DNA from: OLB16 sp964422415
Lineage (GTDB): Bacteria > Hinthialibacterota > Hinthialibacteria > OLB16
Reading direction: 5' to 3'
NCBI GenBank assembly: GCA_964422415.1
Contig: CAYRBI010000004.1
Location: 31,406 to 95,405, forward strand
DNA: 64,000 nt
Shown here: one piece after another, positions 61,601-64,000 of the stretch
Numbering within the stretch: the stretch's first letter is position 1
Layout: the number at the start of each line of letters is the position of its first letter
The notes under the pieces: model-generated
The model's database searches: none
Told to the model about the DNA's origin: nothing
The model's input: the letters and a program-made list of their open reading frames with translations, nothing else
Translations under genes and position numbers: made by a program

Positions 61601-62914
61601 ATGCCTGTGATCGTTATTGTAGGAATCCAATGGGGTGATGAAGGTAAAGGCAAGGTAGTGGATGTCCTGGCCTCCGAGGCGGATATTGTGGTGCGTCACC
61701 AAGGCGGCAATAACGCGGGTCACACGGTCTGGATCGATGGCAACAAGCACATTCTCCACTTACTACCGACAGGGGTCATCCGCCGCAAGAACTGTGCGAT
61801 CGGCTCGGGAGTCGTGGTGGATCCCAAGGTGTTATTGAATGAGATCGATGAATGCAGGGATAAAGGGATTCCACTGACCCCGAAGAACCTGTTTCTAAGC
61901 TCCAATTGCCATGCGATCTTCCCGTATCACATCCGGATCGACACACTCCGGGAGAAACGGCTCGGAAGCTCCGCAATTGGAACCACCTCCAGAGGTATCG
62001 GACCGGCTTACCGCGATAAGATTGACCGCTGTGGCATACGGATGGGTGATCTAGCCGATCCCGCACGTTTCGAGAAGTGCCTACGGGCGCATCTGGTGTA
62101 TGTTAATGATCTCCTGGTGGATTTCTTCAAGGAACGGCCTTTCACCTTCGAGGAGATTTATGAGCCTTACCGGGAGTATGGCCAACGTCTGGCGCCGTAC
62201 CTGACCGATGTTCCCAAGGTGCTCAACGAAGCTGCCGCGCAGGGGAAGAAGATCCTCTTCGAAGGGGCGCAGGGAACCCTGTTGGATGTGGACGCAGGGA
62301 CTTTCCCATATGTGACCTCCAGCAACACCGGGAGCGGTGGGGCTTGCACGGGCGCGGGATTTCCTCCCCACAAGATCGATGGCTGCTTGGGAATCGTAAA
62401 GGCATACACTACGCGCGTGGGCGCGGGCCCATTCCCCACCGAGCTTTCTGGCGAGGAGGCCGACCGGGTTCGCAACGCGGGCCCCGCGGGGGAATTCGGC
62501 GCCACTACTGGACGTCCACGGCGGTGTGGCTGGTTCGATGGCCCCTTGGTGCGTAGAGCAGTCATGATTAATGGCGCTAATCACCTCGCAGTGACACGGC
62601 TAGATGTGCTCAGCGAGTTCGATATGATCCCCATTGCGGTTCGTTACCGGTACAAGGGAGCAGAGATCGATCTCGCGCCTGAAGATCTGAGCGTACTGGG
62701 TGAGTGCGAGGTGATCTACGAGAACATGCCGGGCTGGAGAACAGACGTTTCAAAGATCCGCCGTTGGGAAGATCTTCCAGCCAATGCCCAAGCTTATCTG
62801 GAGCGGATCGAACAAATCGCCCAGGCCCGGGTGGTCATGGTCTCGGTGGGGCCGAACCGGGATGAAACCATCTACCGGGAGCCCAGTATCTTTGGAGCGA
62901 TCGCGAAGGCTTGA
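61601..62914 (+). CDS. purA: adenylosuccinate synthetase
   Basis: Protein of 437 residues with the P-loop WGDEGKGK (11-18), catalytic Asp and His in GGNNAGHTV, and GTTSRGIGPAY, GAQGTLLDVDAGTFPYVTSS and TGRPRRCGWFD. It makes adenylosuccinate from IMP, Asp and GTP. The stop TGA overlaps the ATG of the next gene. It is 40 kb from purSL on the other strand. Confidence 0.97.
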   Translation: MPVIVIVGIQWGDEGKGKVVDVLASEADIVVRHQGGNNAGHTVWIDGNKHILHLLPTGVIRRKNCAIGSGVVVDPKVLLNEIDECRDKGIPLTPKNLFLSSNCHAIFPYHIRIDTLREKRLGSSAIGTTSRGIGPAYRDKIDRCGIRMGDLADPARFEKCLRAHLVYVNDLLVDFFKERPFTFEEIYEPYREYGQRLAPYLTDVPKVLNEAAAQGKKILFEGAQGTLLDVDAGTFPYVTSSNTGSGGACTGAGFPPHKIDGCLGIVKAYTTRVGAGPFPTELSGEEADRVRNAGPAGEFGATTGRPRRCGWFDGPLVRRAVMINGANHLAVTRLDVLSEFDMIPIAVRYRYKGAEIDLAPEDLSVLGECEVIYENMPGWRTDVSKIRRWEDLPANAQAYLERIEQIAQARVVMVSVGPNRDETIYREPSIFGAIAKA

Positions 62915-64000
62915 TGAAAGAATCCTATCCACGGATCTCGGCCTTTAAGACTCCGGAACAGTTCCGAGCGCGGCTTGCCGCGCTCGGTTTGGATCTCCCC
63001 TGTGATGATCAGATCCTCCGCGCACCGGAATCTCCGCTGGCTCAATCTCTAACTTATGGGGACATTCAGATAGGCAACCGCTGGGCGGTTCAGCCAATGG
63101 AGGGGTGGGATGGAACCCCGGAGGGACTCCCTTCCGAGTTCACCCTCCGCCGTTGGCGTAACTTTGGGCGGAGCGGCGCGAAGTTGATCTGGGGCGGAGA
63201 GGCCGCCGCGGTCCGCCATGATGGACGCGCGAATCCGAATCAACTCCTTCTCTGTGACCGCCACCTCCAGGGCTTCGAGAATCTCCTTGGCGAGTTGAAA
63301 AAGGGGCATGAGGAGAAGGCTGGTTCCGGCGATGACCTCTATGTGGGGCTCCAACTGACCCACTCCGGACGCTTCTGCCGTCCCAACCGGAAGGATCTTC
63401 CCGAACCGAGAATCGCCTACCGTCACCCGCTCCTTGACCGGCGGGTGGGAATCAAGGATGACAGCCCCATTCTTAGTGATGATGCGATCTCCTGGTTGAT
63501 CGAGGATTTCATCCATGCCGCACTCAATGCCGCTAAGGTTGGTTTCCAATTCGCCGATGTAAAACATTGCCATGGCTATCTCGGTCATGAGCTCTTGAGC
63601 GCATATACCCGTCCTGGACGATATGGTGGCAGTTTCGAGAATCGCACACGTTTCTTGCGGGAAGTGGTCGAGGGTATCCACGCCGAGGTTCCGGGGATGG
63701 AGATCGGTGTCCGTTTGAGTGCCTTCGACTTCATCCCCTTCCATCCCGATCCCGCCGGAACCACCAAGACTCAGATGGGGGTGGGCATTCCAGAGACTTT
63801 CGAAGGTGAATACCGTTACTCATTCGGAACTGATCCCTCCAATCCGGTGGCCGTGGACCTGACTGAGAGTATCGAGTTCGTGAAGCTGCTTCTCGATCTG
63901 GGGATTCGCCTGGTGAATGTCACGGGTGGGTCTCCTTACTATGTGCCCCACATTCAACGTCCCGCGCTCTTTCCGCCCTCGGATGGTTACTCACCGCCCG
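62914..64000 (+). CDS. NADH:flavin oxidoreductase / Old Yellow Enzyme family (N-terminal part)
   Basis: At least 362 residues; the gene runs off the right edge. It contains RWAVQPMEGWDGT, the start of the FMN-binding barrel, LQLTHSGRF, and DVKHCHGYLGHELLSAYTRP with the substrate-binding His pair of the family. The ATG overlaps the purA stop by one base, so translation is coupled. Bases 62964-62987 form a perfect 11-bp stem (CCGAGCGCGGC-TT-GCCGCGCTCGG) followed by TTT, inside codons for ARLAALG; this may slow or attenuate the transcript. The long N-terminus (about 50 residues) before the barrel is a feature of the branch seen in Planctomycetes. Confidence 0.88.
   Translation, partial: MKESYPRISAFKTPEQFRARLAALGLDLPCDDQILRAPESPLAQSLTYGDIQIGNRWAVQPMEGWDGTPEGLPSEFTLRRWRNFGRSGAKLIWGGEAAAVRHDGRANPNQLLLCDRHLQGFENLLGELKKGHEEKAGSGDDLYVGLQLTHSGRFCRPNRKDLPEPRIAYRHPLLDRRVGIKDDSPILSDDAISWLIEDFIHAALNAAKVGFQFADVKHCHGYLGHELLSAYTRPGRYGGSFENRTRFLREVVEGIHAEVPGMEIGVRLSAFDFIPFHPDPAGTTKTQMGVGIPETFEGEYRYSFGTDPSNPVAVDLTESIEFVKLLLDLGIRLVNVTGGSPYYVPHIQRPALFPPSDGYSPP

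Noticed and set aside
1..64000. tRNA, rRNA and CRISPR arrays.
   Set aside because: No clover-leaf, T-loop or regularly spaced repeats were seen by eye on either strand; a covariance search would be decisive.

Overview
The window is a 64 kb stretch of bacterial chromosome, probably from a metagenome-assembled draft, because it contains two 100-N scaffold gaps (29288-29387 and 59231-59330). The base composition is moderately GC-rich. Several gene types suggest a Gram-negative member of the Planctomycetes-like or candidate phyla (Hydrogenedentota, Sumerlaeota, Poribacteria or similar): lipoproteins, heptosyltransferase-like GT9, paired DUF1573 proteins, an anti-sigma/VWA (YfbK-like) fusion, a BlaR1-leucine-rich-repeat fusion, a prepilin of the GFTLIE type and GH127/DUF6807 sugar genes. 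The phylum assignment is inference. I saw no rRNA, tRNA, CRISPR array, intact insertion sequence or phage gene.

Layout. 0-1.8 kb: start of an ADP-ribosylglycohydrolase (running off the left edge), divergent from an MNT nucleotidyltransferase-methyltransferase pair, then an orphan HicB. 1.8-8.2 kb: dnaE, a secreted protein and a lipoprotein with two aspartyl-protease DTG motifs. 8.4-14.4 kb: ECF sigma factor with its anti-sigma/VWA partner, a small membrane protein, a TPR protein and a flippase-like membrane protein. 14.5-18.7 kb: HicBA pair, GT39-type membrane glycosyltransferase, a degenerate receiver domain and hypotheticals. 18.7-25.7 kb: purSL, divergent from a TroA/YtgA-type metal ABC operon whose first permease carries a fused DtxR-like repressor. 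25.8-30.5 kb: O-antigen ligase-like protein, a lipoprotein and two tandem DUF1573 paralogues. 30.8-34.9 kb: a putative cysteine-peptidase-like protein, rfbB, an NrnA-like DHH phosphoesterase and a DUF2585 membrane protein.

34.9-48.5 kb is a carbohydrate locus: a GH42-like secreted protein, a GH36 alpha-galactosidase, an MFS transporter, a Gfo/Idh/MocA oxidoreductase, a GH127 beta-L-arabinofuranosidase, a DUF6807 protein and a metallophosphoesterase-like protein without metal ligands. It is interrupted by a short reverse-strand group (nuoC, an orphan HEPN protein, a small protein) and by a truncated nuclease-like pseudogene. 48.5-50.6 kb: cysC-sat, which makes PAPS; the NrnA-like protein 15 kb upstream could recycle pAp. 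50.7-64 kb: prepilin, the C-terminal half of a split transketolase, two GT2 glycosyltransferases, the M56-LRR-ThuA triple fusion, GT9, a WecA/MraY-family transferase, a second methyltransferase, purA and the start of an Old Yellow Enzyme.

Small repeats shape the intergenic space. One dispersed palindromic family (1.5, 35.0 and 40.6 kb) has inserted into the 5' end of a glycosidase gene. A second family (8.2, 50.7 and 55.5 kb) forms short hairpins whose stems covary. The most interesting items are the permease-repressor fusion, the M56-LRR-ThuA fusion, the separated MNT and HEPN genes, and the first N-gap, which is a false gap that can be closed from the sequence itself.
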